Part shown: positions 25,601 through 31,476 of the stretch, one piece after another
Layout: every line of letters starts with the position of its first letter
Numbering within the stretch: the stretch's first letter is position 1
Origin: Rhodobacteraceae bacterium UBA2776
GTDB lineage: Bacteria; Pseudomonadota; Alphaproteobacteria; Rhodobacterales; Rhodobacteraceae
NCBI GenBank assembly: GCA_002352425.1
Contig: DEIK01000048.1
Span: forward strand, 1-34,533
DNA length: 34,533 nt
Direction: 5' to 3'
The notes under the pieces: generated by a model
Database searches by the model: none
Told to the model about the DNA's origin: nothing
The model's input: only the letters and a program-made list of their open reading frames with translations
Program-made: the position numbers and the translations under genes

Positions 25601-25798
25601 ACGGGTGGCATCCAGCATCGCCTGATATTCCTGCATTGCATTCACAATGCTGACAGGATCATCGGGCCGCTGAAACGTCAGACCAACTTGGGGCCCAAGA
25701 TTTTCCAACCCAACGGCGGTGTTAACCCGCGCCAAATCCTCCAACGGATAGGCACCCAAATGCATAGGGCGGTTTTTGTAAGACCTGAATTTCCCCAT
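22601..25798 (-). CDS. Self-sufficient reductive dehalogenase (RdhA fused to flavin/2Fe-2S reductase)
   Basis: This is a 1065-residue cytoplasmic fusion with no Tat signal. Residues 1-~720 match the cobalamin-dependent reductive dehalogenase catalytic unit: opening MGKFRSYKNRPMHLGAYPLE, then CPDYAYYSHDSAG (417-429, containing the candidate catalytic Tyr) and two 4Fe-4S motifs. Cluster 1 uses Cys555, 558, 561 and 565 (FCDSCNKCARECPSG); cluster 2 uses Cys591, 604, 607 and 611 (MCGRCMKTCPWNLEG). Residues ~745-1065 are a phthalate-dioxygenase-reductase-like module: RQYSLSG (799-805, flavin), MGGGIGVTPM (861-870, NAD(P)H) and a plant-type 2Fe-2S site with Cys1014, 1019, 1022 and 1050. The plan matches the non-respiratory dehalogenases BhbA (Comamonas) and the Nitratireductor pacificus RdhA, which remove bromine or chlorine from halophenols. 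The substrate here is unproven. It starts within the stop of the MarR gene (TGATG). Confidence 0.92.
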   Translation of the reverse strand: MGKFRSYKNRPMHLGAYPLEDLARVNTAVGLENLGPQVGLTFQRPDDPVSIVNAMQEYQAMLDATRDGLVKPEVATIPNDLTERANHLKSFGYFCDAAMVGTCEIPAGAWLDTPITNRDVSRLADKIKTMQVKTLAAGIDVIMAGLRESMQAPPTDCRHHTHAMVFLYDHARAPDFGEAGCDWIQDAQQHRACLRGAETAVTLASYIRLLGYEARAHTMAASDVHLDHLSVQAGLATVENGRPSNPFVGTDFSVAVITTTLKMTPDAPLATGQTPSFAYRHGTGQNAKSARNRDPYRKRAFKDGPHPFEILKRQTEPTTYIDAPNVPRTPKRANMFARALFGDLGRATQRAASNGNYVRKSAASYAFRPSLGAFILLQDGEAAKSQHPSTTNAAKNAANIKAALYYLGADAVGLSDCPDYAYYSHDSAGQPITPYHKNAISMIIDQGHETMEGASGDDWIACAQSMRAYLRFSLLGGVVAEHIRRLGFGARVHSVVDEEVLQPPLLLLAGLGELSRIGEVILNPFLGPRLKSGVVTTDMPMEHDQPIDFGLQKFCDSCNKCARECPSGAITAGPKAMFNGYEIWKSDSQKCTTYRVGQKNGAMCGRCMKTCPWNLEGLFAERPFRWAAMHLPATARGLAKLDDMLGNGGINPVKKWWWDLEMENDGPFLPTKHPVNARDLQTEIDLKPEDQTLAVYPAPIAPPPFNWPFPMDREAGIAAHQEMIPVDEYKRRRAAGVPPEHVYSTDIGDAPVMQVVITKAQAMTDLVTKYEFALPDGSPLPPASAGGHIDVVVAPEFFRQYSLSGDPADSSKYQIAVLREDQGRGGSALMHRIFTKGRRVFISKPINHFGLDETAKFTHLMGGGIGVTPMIAMAHRLHAIGAGFALHYSVSTRDGAGFLDDLAKMPWANRVHLHFSDQGSRADLPALLRYAEGSHVYTCGPDVYMQSVIDAATAGGFPEEACHLEYFSTPETPEYVNHPFTLRLKQSQMEVPVKADEHATDALLAAGIKVDVKCSDGLCGVCKCGLISGAVEHRDFVLSNKDREHALILCQSRAADKDGVIEIDL

Positions 25799-26253
25799 CA
25801 GAGCCGGGTCAACGCTGTGCCTTCGCCGTGACGCATTTTGCTGAGCAAGCGGCGCAGCTCTTGCGCTTCGTCACTGTCCAATTTGCCCTGCCAATATTGC
25901 GCATTGTCCCGAGCCATCGGCGTGGCACGCGACTGCAGATCGCGCCCCATATCTGTCAGCGCAACCAAGGTGGTGCGCCCATCCTCTTTGCCGGCCCCGC
26001 GTGCAATCATTCCGGCGGTTTCCATCTGGCGCAGGGCGCGTGATGTGGCAGTGCGGTCAATCCCGACGAATTCGGCGATGTCTGACGGGTTGAGCAACGC
26101 CTCAATCTCGACCGCCAACAGAATGCACCATGTGATCCGCGTCAGGCCCAGCGTCTTCAACTGGTCCTCAAAGCGGCGTTCTTGCAGACGCGTGGTCAAG
26201 GACATTTGATAGCCCAATGACTGATGTAGGCGGTATTTTTGTTCAATTCCCAT
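25798..26253 (-). CDS. MarR-family transcriptional regulator
   Basis: This is a 151-residue winged-helix regulator. The DNA-binding part is seen in LNPSDIAEFVGIDRTATSRA, LRQMETAGMIARGAGKEDGR and TTLVALTDMGRDL. MarR proteins usually repress a neighbouring operon and release DNA on binding a phenolic ligand, so a halophenol-type inducer for the dehalogenase is a reasonable inference. ATG 26253 is chosen; a TTG at 26268 would add five residues but lies within the repeat region. The 1-bp overlap with the dehalogenase shows an operon. Confidence 0.9.
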   Translation of the reverse strand: MGIEQKYRLHQSLGYQMSLTTRLQERRFEDQLKTLGLTRITWCILLAVEIEALLNPSDIAEFVGIDRTATSRALRQMETAGMIARGAGKEDGRTTLVALTDMGRDLQSRATPMARDNAQYWQGKLDSDEAQELRRLLSKMRHGEGTALTRL

Positions 26254-26371
26254 AGTTAACACTGTCAATTAGTTGCGACGGTGTCAATTCCAGTGTCAGC
26301 TTCACTGTCAATTCTTGTTGCCAATGCAGTGGGGCGCGGGCAGGGTGCGCACAGCGGCACGGAGAGCGCAT
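26254..26371. promoter_or_regulatory. Divergent control region with four TGTCA repeats
   Basis: This gap between the marR-dehalogenase operon and the HAD gene holds TGTCAATT at 26263, 26282 and 26306 and the variant TGTCAGCT at 26294. The step sizes are 19, 12 and 12 bases. On the minus strand each full copy reads AATTGACA and contains a TTGACA -35 hexamer. CAGTG and CACTG form a local inverted repeat across 26291-26307. These are candidate MarR sites and promoter elements. Confidence 0.5.
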
Positions 26372-27058
26372 ATGTCACAAATTAAGGCGGTGTTATTTGA
26401 TAAGGATGGCACCTTGTTTGATTTCTACGCAACCTGGGGCGTCTGGGCCAAGGGATTGTTGTTGGAGGAATCCGGTGGTGATGCGGCGCTGGCGGCGCGC
26501 ATGGGAGCGGCGATTGGCTATGACTACGTCGCCGAGACCTTTGCCAAGGATTCCATGGTGATCTTTGATACCCCGCCGGATATTGCCGCGGCGCTGTTAC
26601 CGTTTTTTGCGGGGGAAACCGTCGAGGGTCTGACAAACCGTTTGAACGAAGCTGCCGCCAAGGTGCCGATGGTCGAGGCCGTGCCGTTGATCCCGTTCCT
26701 ATTGGAGCTGGAAGCGCGTGGGCTGAAGCTAGGTGTCGCGACCAATGATGGCGAAGCACCGGCGCGGGCCCATCTTGCTGCCTCGGGCATTGCAGGGATG
26801 TTTGACTTCGTCGTTGGATCGGACAGTGGTTATGGCGGCAAACCGGCACCTGGAATGCAAAACGCCTTTGCGGCCCATTTGGGGCTGGCGGCGGATCAGA
26901 TCGCTATGGTGGGTGACAGTGTGCATGATCTGGTGGCAGGCCGCGCAGCAGGTATGGCGACGGTGGCCGTGCTGACGGGGGTTGCCGATCACGACGAATT
27001 GGCGCCCCATGCCGACGTGGTGTTGCCGGATGTCGGGCATCTGGCGGCGTGGCTTTAG
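26372..27058 (+). CDS. HAD-family phosphatase (phosphoglycolate phosphatase-like)
   Basis: This is a 228-residue Haloacid dehalogenase-superfamily hydrolase with all four motifs: LFDKDGTLFDF (motif I, DxD), VATNDGEAP (motif II), GGKPAPGMQ (motif III Lys) and MVGDSVHDLVAG (motif IV). It has an alpha-helical cap between motifs I and II and resembles Gph-type phosphatases. In this superfamily DxDGT with a motif IV GDSxHD points to phosphatase action, not to C-halogen cleavage. The start at 26372 has GGAG about 8 bases upstream. The longer frame to 26273 runs through the control region and is rejected. It is divergent from the dehalogenase operon. Confidence 0.88.
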   Translation: MSQIKAVLFDKDGTLFDFYATWGVWAKGLLLEESGGDAALAARMGAAIGYDYVAETFAKDSMVIFDTPPDIAAALLPFFAGETVEGLTNRLNEAAAKVPMVEAVPLIPFLLELEARGLKLGVATNDGEAPARAHLAASGIAGMFDFVVGSDSGYGGKPAPGMQNAFAAHLGLAADQIAMVGDSVHDLVAGRAAGMATVAVLTGVADHDELAPHADVVLPDVGHLAAWL

Positions 27059-27120
27059 GGGGTCGACACGCGCATTTCTGTCGGCAGCTGTGTCGCAGGT
27101 GATTAAGGCAAAATGTTGTG

Positions 27121-27161
27121 GGAAAAGGCCGGCGCGCTCGGGAGGAGGTGAGCGCGCCGGC
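27121..27161 (-). terminator. Hairpin 2 as intrinsic terminator of the DUF1127/sRNA transcript
   Basis: The 12-bp GC-rich stem at 27128-27161 is followed on the minus strand by CTTTTCC. The U-run is short, so termination may be partial, but the hairpin is very stable and lies at the right place for the 3' end. Confidence 0.6.
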
Positions 27162-27240
27162 TCAATTCTAACGGACAATCGTAGGAAAGACCGTCGATGT
27201 TCGGCAGCAGACAAACTCTGGGAGGAGCGAGTTATGCCAC
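27121..27240 (-). ncRNA. Two-hairpin anti-Shine-Dalgarno sRNA (cuckoo/CcsR type)
   Basis: Read on the minus strand, hairpin 1 has a 5-bp stem AACTC/GAGTT (27229-27233 with 27214-27218) and a 10-base loop containing CTCCTCCC. Hairpin 2 has a perfect 12-bp stem (27150-27161 with 27128-27139) and a 10-base loop ACCTCCTCCC. Both loops are complementary to ribosome-binding sites. Paired loops with CCTCCTCCC just downstream of a DUF1127 gene are the hallmark of the cuckoo RNA family, including CcsR1-4 of Rhodobacter sphaeroides, where the RNAs are cotranscribed with the DUF1127 gene ccaF1 and mature by processing. The exact ends are estimates. Confidence 0.8.
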
Positions 27241-27314
27241 CTGTCAATGTCGCCGCATTAGGGCGAGTGATTGATGTCGTCAAAGGCGCGCCATTTGTGC
27301 GCCTCAAATTCTAC

Positions 27315-27617
27315 TTACAGGCCGTCGTATTCTTTGTACGGGGCAGGGTGCGGAGCAGGTTGTTCGGTGCTAAGAACCAGAAATTCAGCCCGCTCACGGA
27401 TGTTACGGCGTTCGACACCGATTTTGGCCAGCTGCGCATCTGACATCTCGTTCAAAACAGATTGCATACGTGCAATTTGCATTTGGGTGACGAAATTCGC
27501 ACTGCCCTTGATGAACTTGGCAACGAATTGGCCAAAGCCACTGCGCAGGTTTGCAACGGCATGGGTCAAAGACGGGCGATGAATTGCGCCGTGGTATGGG
27601 CTGCTGTAAAGTTTCAT
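27315..27617 (-). CDS. DUF1127 protein, second of the pair
   Basis: This is a 100-residue small basic protein: FVTQMQIARMQSVLNEMSDA, then QLAKIGVERRNIRERAEFL, the DUF1127 core (short helix, L-x-D/K-I-G, basic residues). A longer N-terminus (MKLYSSPYHGAIHRPSLTHA) and a Pro-rich tail distinguish it from the first copy. The start at 27617 overlaps the stop of the upstream DUF1127 gene (ATGA), so translation is coupled. Short DUF1127 proteins bind RNA and affect sRNA maturation in Rhodobacter (CcaF1) and phosphate and other RNA pathways in Agrobacterium. The sRNA lies about 75 bp downstream. Confidence 0.8.
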   Translation of the reverse strand: MKLYSSPYHGAIHRPSLTHAVANLRSGFGQFVAKFIKGSANFVTQMQIARMQSVLNEMSDAQLAKIGVERRNIRERAEFLVLSTEQPAPHPAPYKEYDGL

Positions 27618-27853
27618 TTTAGGGGGCCCTTTGCCATTTCTTCCAATGCCAAACGGCGTATATGAGAACGCGGAATGCCCATATCGGCCAATTCGCGATT
27701 TGAAAGGGCGTAAAGCTCTGTATAGGTTTTGCGAAACCGTTGCCGACGCGCCTTGTTTTTCTTTGCATCTGCACGCAGGCGTAGGAATCGGGTTTGCAAT
27801 GCATTGAAGGTGGTCTGTAACCAAATGTTATGACGGGAACTTACGTGTTGCAT
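27614..27853 (-). CDS. DUF1127 protein, first of the pair (CcaF1-like)
   Basis: This is a 79-residue protein with an Arg/Lys-rich middle (LRLRADAKKNKARRQRFRKT) and the typical DUF1127 C-terminus (YTELYALSNRELADMGIPRS, then HIRRLALEEM). CcaF1 of R. sphaeroides has about the same length and acts as an RNA-binding protein in sRNA maturation. AAGGAAA lies about 8 bases before the ATG at 27853. The order here (DUF1127, DUF1127, anti-SD RNA) matches the R. sphaeroides plan with one more gene. It is divergent from the LysR gene. Confidence 0.85.
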   Translation of the reverse strand: MQHVSSRHNIWLQTTFNALQTRFLRLRADAKKNKARRQRFRKTYTELYALSNRELADMGIPRSHIRRLALEEMAKGPLK

Positions 27854-27907
27854 CGAATGTTTCCTTTTTTGTGATTGCTGCGCTGCAGTATTTATGCTGC
27901 AATGCAG

Positions 27908-27935
27908 AGATAGCGCTAACTGGGTCAAAACCCAA
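27908..27935 (-). promoter_or_regulatory. Candidate promoter of the DUF1127/sRNA unit
   Basis: On the minus strand TTGGGT (27930-27935) and CTATCT (27908-27913) are 16 bases apart, about 55 bp before the start codon. An inverted repeat TGGGT-caaa-ACCCA (27921-27934) overlaps the -35 side, and TGCAG/CTGCA (27884-27901) follows. This could be an operator of the divergent LysR gene. In Rhodobacter the equivalent unit has heat-shock sigma promoters; I cannot tell which sigma would read this one. Confidence 0.3.
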
Positions 27936-27988
27936 TAGGCTGAATGCGCATAGGGGGGTTGCCCCGCAGGAAAGGAAATAGCCCCGTT

Positions 27989-28879
27989 ATGGACACACCC
28001 TCGCAAATGCTGGCTTTTGTGAAAGTTGTCGAGTTGGGCAGCATTTCTGCGGCGTCCCGCGCCAGTGGACAAACACCCTCGGCGGTCAGCAAGCAGATCG
28101 GTCACTTGGAGGACCATGTCGGCCACCGTTTGTTGCACCGCACCCGAGCGGGGGTGTCATTGACCGACGAGGGCCGCGATTTCTATGAAAAATGCAGCAA
28201 CATGGCGCAGAAGTTTTATGAGGCAGAAGAGCATATCAGCAACATCAGCAGCGGGCCAAAAGGTGCTTTGCGGATCGCCTCAAGTGTGGGGTTTGGCAAA
28301 TCCCAACTGATCACGGTTCTGCCGGAATTTCTTGATACATATCCCGAGGTATCAGTGTCGCTTGAATTGACGGACCGGCTTGTTGATCTAGAAGAAGAAA
28401 GCTTTGACGTCGCCATCACCTTTGCCGAACAGATCACAAATCCGAATTTCATCTCTAGAAAGATCTTGGATAATGAGCGCATCCTCTGTGCCGCACCTGA
28501 ATACCTTGAGCGCCATGGCACCCCGCAAAGCTTTGACGACTTGGCAAATTTCAATTGCCTGCGGACGTCAAATGTTGTTGGCCGGAACGCATGGAGGGCC
28601 CAAATAGATGGCACTCTGCACACGGTGGATGCAACAGGTAACTTTGAGGGCAATAGCGCCCATGCCGTCTATATTGCGGCTGTGGCAGGCCTGGGGATTG
28701 CGCGACTGTCGACATACCTGGTGGTCGATAAAATTGCCTTGGGCGAGCTGGTCCAACTGTTCCCGAACTACACCCAAAAACATGCCGACGTGGCGGTGAT
28801 TTTCGCGGACAAACGCAACTTGGCCCCCAATATCCGCGTCTTTGTGGACTTTCTGGCCGACAAGTTTCGCCACGCATAA
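27989..28879 (+). CDS. LysR-family transcriptional regulator
   Basis: This is a 296-residue regulator. The N-terminal helix-turn-helix is seen in AFVKVVELGSISAASRASGQ and TPSAVSKQIGHLEDHVGHRL. The effector domain starts at ~residue 88 with GALRIASSVGFGKSQL and ends with FVDFLADKFRHA. The group resembles the many CrgA/DsdC-like LysR proteins without a known ligand. The ATG at 27989 has GGAAAGGAAA upstream. It lies divergent from the DUF1127 pair and about 300 bp before mttB, either of which could be its target. Confidence 0.9.
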   Translation: MDTPSQMLAFVKVVELGSISAASRASGQTPSAVSKQIGHLEDHVGHRLLHRTRAGVSLTDEGRDFYEKCSNMAQKFYEAEEHISNISSGPKGALRIASSVGFGKSQLITVLPEFLDTYPEVSVSLELTDRLVDLEEESFDVAITFAEQITNPNFISRKILDNERILCAAPEYLERHGTPQSFDDLANFNCLRTSNVVGRNAWRAQIDGTLHTVDATGNFEGNSAHAVYIAAVAGLGIARLSTYLVVDKIALGELVQLFPNYTQKHADVAVIFADKRNLAPNIRVFVDFLADKFRHA

Positions 28880-28992
28880 GGCCACCGTATATGGTGCCCT
28901 GACTTTGTGATCCTGTTGCGGTTTCAGCAAGGTCAATGTCGCGATCGGGCCTTTCTATTGGTGATCACCTCTATGCCCGTTTGGTTTGGCCA

Positions 28993-29100
28993 ATGGCACG
29001 CAATTTCAACATTTTCATGCCTCCCCCATTCTTTGCGCTATTGGTCGTCGCAGGTCTGCTGTTGGGCCTTATTTGCATAAAAAAACACCAGCGGCCCTGA
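28993..29100 (+). CDS. Possible 35-residue membrane peptide
   Basis: This short open frame reads MARNFNIFMPPPFFALLVVA, then GLLLGLICIKKHQRP: one hydrophobic helix of about 19 residues followed by a basic tail. The ribosome-binding site is weak. It is the only coding-like stretch in the ~300-bp gap between the LysR gene and mttB. No family is recognised. Confidence 0.35.
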   Translation: MARNFNIFMPPPFFALLVVAGLLLGLICIKKHQRP

Positions 29101-29182
29101 AAAGCGACATTATCTGTCGCAAATGATCACTCTTATCTCATGGCAATGTTGCCACCATAAGCCCAAGCAAAAGAGGCTTGAT

Positions 29183-30739
29183 ATGACAAATACACCGACA
29201 GGCAAACGCAGAGCAGGCGGGCGCGCTGGCAACACGCGACGCCTCACCAAAGCTGTCGAGCAAATGCCATGGCGCTTGCCCGTCAACACGGACCGCCCGA
29301 CCGAGCCGTTGGACGGCGACGGTGTTGCGGCGATCCACAATGGCGCGATGCGGATACTCGAGGAGATTGGCATCGAGTTCCTGCACGAAGAATCGTTGCA
29401 AATCCTCAAACGCGCAGGCTGTACTGTGAATGGGACCAACGTGCGCATGGGCCGTGACTTTGTGATGGAGATGATCGCCAAAGCACCGTCCAGTTTCACC
29501 ATCACCCCCCGCAACCCCGCGCGCGAAGTCATCTTGGGGGACGGGCACATCCTGTTTATGTCCGTATCTTCGCCGCCCAACTATTGGGACATGGAAATCG
29601 GCAAAAAGGTCACGGGAAACCGCGAGCAATGCGCCAATCTGTTAAAATTGTCGCAGTATTTTAACTGTATCCACATGATTGGTGGTTATCCGGTTGAACC
29701 TGTCGATATCCACCCCAGTACCCGCCATCTGGATGTGCTGTTTGACAAGCTGACCCTGACAGACAAGGTGGCGCATGCCTATTGTCTAGGGGCAGGGCGG
29801 GTCGATGATGTGATGGAGATGGTGCGCATCGCAGGCGGCCTTAGCCATGAGGAATTCGAGGCCAAGCCGCGGATGTTCACCAACATCAATTCAACCTCGC
29901 CGCTGAAACACGATGATCTGATGCTGGACGGCTGGATCCGCCATGTGAAGCGCGGTCAGGCCGCCATTGTGACTCCCTTCACATTGGCCGGCGCAATGGC
30001 ACCTGTGACGATGGCGGGCGCTGTGGCGCAGTCTTTGGCCGAAGGTCTGTCCGTGATTGCAATGGCGCAATACATACGCCCCGGCGCGCCCTGCGGCATC
30101 GGCACCTTTACTTCAAACGTCGATATGAAATCCGGCGCACCGGCCTTTGGCACCCCCGAATACATGCGCGCCACGCAGATGACCGGGCAAATGGCGCGGT
30201 TTTACGGCTTGCCGCTGCGCTCCAGCGGGGTTTGCGCCGCCAATGTGCCGGATGGGCAAGCCATGTGGGAGACTTCAAACAGCCTTTGGGCGGCGGTACA
30301 ATCGGGCAGCAACATGGTTTATCATGCCGCGGGTTGGTTAGAGGGAGGGTTGATCGCCAGCCCCGAAAAATTCGTCATGGATTGCGAGGTTTTACAGCAA
30401 ATCCAACGCTACATGGAACCGCAGATCATCGCGACCACGCCCGACGATATCGCGGTCGAGGCCATCCGCGAAGTTGGCGCCGAGGGACATTTCTTTGGCA
30501 TCCAGCACACGCAAGACCGCTATGAGGACGCGTTCTATCAGCCGTTCCTTTCGGATTGGCGCAATTTCGAAGCCTGGGAACTGGCAGGTGGCACATGGAC
30601 CGCCGAGCGCGCCCATCACAAATTTAAAGAAATCATTCACGAATTTGAATCCCCTCCGATGCAAGACAGCATCCACGCCGAACTGGTTGATTTCGTGGCT
30701 CGCCGTAAATCAGAAGGCGGTGTGCCGACAGATTTTTAG
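29183..30739 (+). CDS. MttB-family (non-pyrrolysine) methyltransferase
   Basis: This is a 518-residue protein of the trimethylamine methyltransferase family: ILEEIGIEFLHEESLQILKR, CTVNGTNVRMGRDFVMEMIA, MIGGYPVEPVDIHPSTRHLD, PFTLAGAMAPVTMAGAVAQS, GIGTFTSNVDMKSGAPAFGT and GSNMVYHAAGWLEGGLIASP are characteristic. No in-frame TAG occurs, so it belongs to the non-pyrrolysine branch, whose characterised members demethylate quaternary amines such as glycine betaine (MtgB), proline betaine or carnitine and pass the methyl to a corrinoid protein. No corrinoid protein or reactivase is nearby. The start at 29183 has AGAGG 6 bases upstream; the frame to 29123 lacks one. Confidence 0.9.
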   Translation: MTNTPTGKRRAGGRAGNTRRLTKAVEQMPWRLPVNTDRPTEPLDGDGVAAIHNGAMRILEEIGIEFLHEESLQILKRAGCTVNGTNVRMGRDFVMEMIAKAPSSFTITPRNPAREVILGDGHILFMSVSSPPNYWDMEIGKKVTGNREQCANLLKLSQYFNCIHMIGGYPVEPVDIHPSTRHLDVLFDKLTLTDKVAHAYCLGAGRVDDVMEMVRIAGGLSHEEFEAKPRMFTNINSTSPLKHDDLMLDGWIRHVKRGQAAIVTPFTLAGAMAPVTMAGAVAQSLAEGLSVIAMAQYIRPGAPCGIGTFTSNVDMKSGAPAFGTPEYMRATQMTGQMARFYGLPLRSSGVCAANVPDGQAMWETSNSLWAAVQSGSNMVYHAAGWLEGGLIASPEKFVMDCEVLQQIQRYMEPQIIATTPDDIAVEAIREVGAEGHFFGIQHTQDRYEDAFYQPFLSDWRNFEAWELAGGTWTAERAHHKFKEIIHEFESPPMQDSIHAELVDFVARRKSEGGVPTDF

Positions 30740-30780
30740 GCGCAGGTTTTGGGCACATCTATCTAGGTTACTGAAATAGG

Positions 30781-30814
30781 CCGAATTTTACGCATTCCGA
30801 TACCAACAATTCGG
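30781..30814 (+). other. Inverted repeat between mttB-like gene and H-NOX operon
   Basis: Perfect 7-base arms CCGAATT (30781-30787) and AATTCGG (30808-30814) are separated by 20 bases. No U-run follows. It may be an operator for the H-NOX operon, whose start codon is 53 bp downstream, or part of the mttB 3' end. Confidence 0.3.
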
Positions 30815-30867
30815 AGTTTGTTAACCGCGGGTCCCTAGCGTTCGATCATACCTAAAGGATGAGACGT

Positions 30868-31476
30868 ATGCACGGTTTGATAAACCGCTCTCTTGAGAGC
30901 TTTTTGAGTGATACCTATGGCGCACCTCTTTGGCGAGATGTGGCCGAGGGCGCTGGTTTGGCGTTCGAGCATTTTGAATCAATGTTCGAATATGAAGACT
31001 GGATGACCTATGTGGTGATCGAGACCGCGGCTGAGCGGCTGAATAAGTCCCCTGACACAATCCTTGAGGATATGGGCACCTATCTGGTGTCCAGCCCCAA
31101 CGTAAAATCCCTGCGCCGTCTGTTGCGGTTCGGCGGGGACAGCTTTGTTGATTTCCTGCATTCACTGGATGATCTCTATGACCGCGCCAAACTTGCGGTG
31201 CCAGAGTTGGAACTGCCTATGTTCAAATTGTTAGGTGACGATACGGACGGCAGCTTTCGGGTGGTGTGTACGGGCCCCCATTTCGGGTTCGGACGGGCCA
31301 TGTTGGGTGTGCTGCGGGCAATGGCGGATGACTATGGTGCGCTGGTGTTTATGGAATACCACGGCGCAGGCGACGGGTTTGAAGAGATATCCATCACATT
31401 GGTGCAGAGCAGCTTTGCTGACGGGCGCGATTTCAGCTTGGCCAGCCCGGATGCCTCAAATGGGGGGCGTCAGTGA
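30868..31476 (+). CDS. H-NOX-like protein lacking haem-ligand residues
   Basis: This is a 202-residue protein of the haem NO/O2-binding fold: MHGLINRSLESFLSDTYGAP at the start, a helical N-lobe, FLHSLDDLYDRAKLAVPELE (96-115) and GRAMLGVLRAMADDYGALVF (142-161). In typical H-NOX proteins the axial His is in the pattern FLxxLDxVH. Here the aligned residue is Tyr104. The haem-propionate motif YxSxR is replaced by CTGPH (134-138). So b-type haem binding in the normal way is not expected, although His98 and His138 are nearby. The start at 30868 has AAAGGA 8 bases upstream; the ATG at 30859 overlaps that site. It overlaps the cyclase gene by 1 bp. Confidence 0.85.
   Translation: MHGLINRSLESFLSDTYGAPLWRDVAEGAGLAFEHFESMFEYEDWMTYVVIETAAERLNKSPDTILEDMGTYLVSSPNVKSLRRLLRFGGDSFVDFLHSLDDLYDRAKLAVPELELPMFKLLGDDTDGSFRVVCTGPHFGFGRAMLGVLRAMADDYGALVFMEYHGAGDGFEEISITLVQSSFADGRDFSLASPDASNGGRQ

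Noticed and set aside
26372..27058. HAD gene as a haloacid dehalogenase partner of the reductive dehalogenase
   Set aside because: The motif I DxDGT with GDSxHD fits phosphatases, not 2-haloacid dehalogenases; only the position links it to halogen chemistry.
27064..27095. Inverted repeat CGACAC/GTGTCG after the HAD gene as a terminator
   Set aside because: It has only a 6-bp stem, a 20-base loop and no U-run.
27234..27443. Plus-strand 69-residue frame with a strong GGGAGGAG ribosome-binding site
   Set aside because: The purine-rich site is the complement of the anti-SD loop of the minus-strand RNA, and the frame then runs antisense through the DUF1127 gene.
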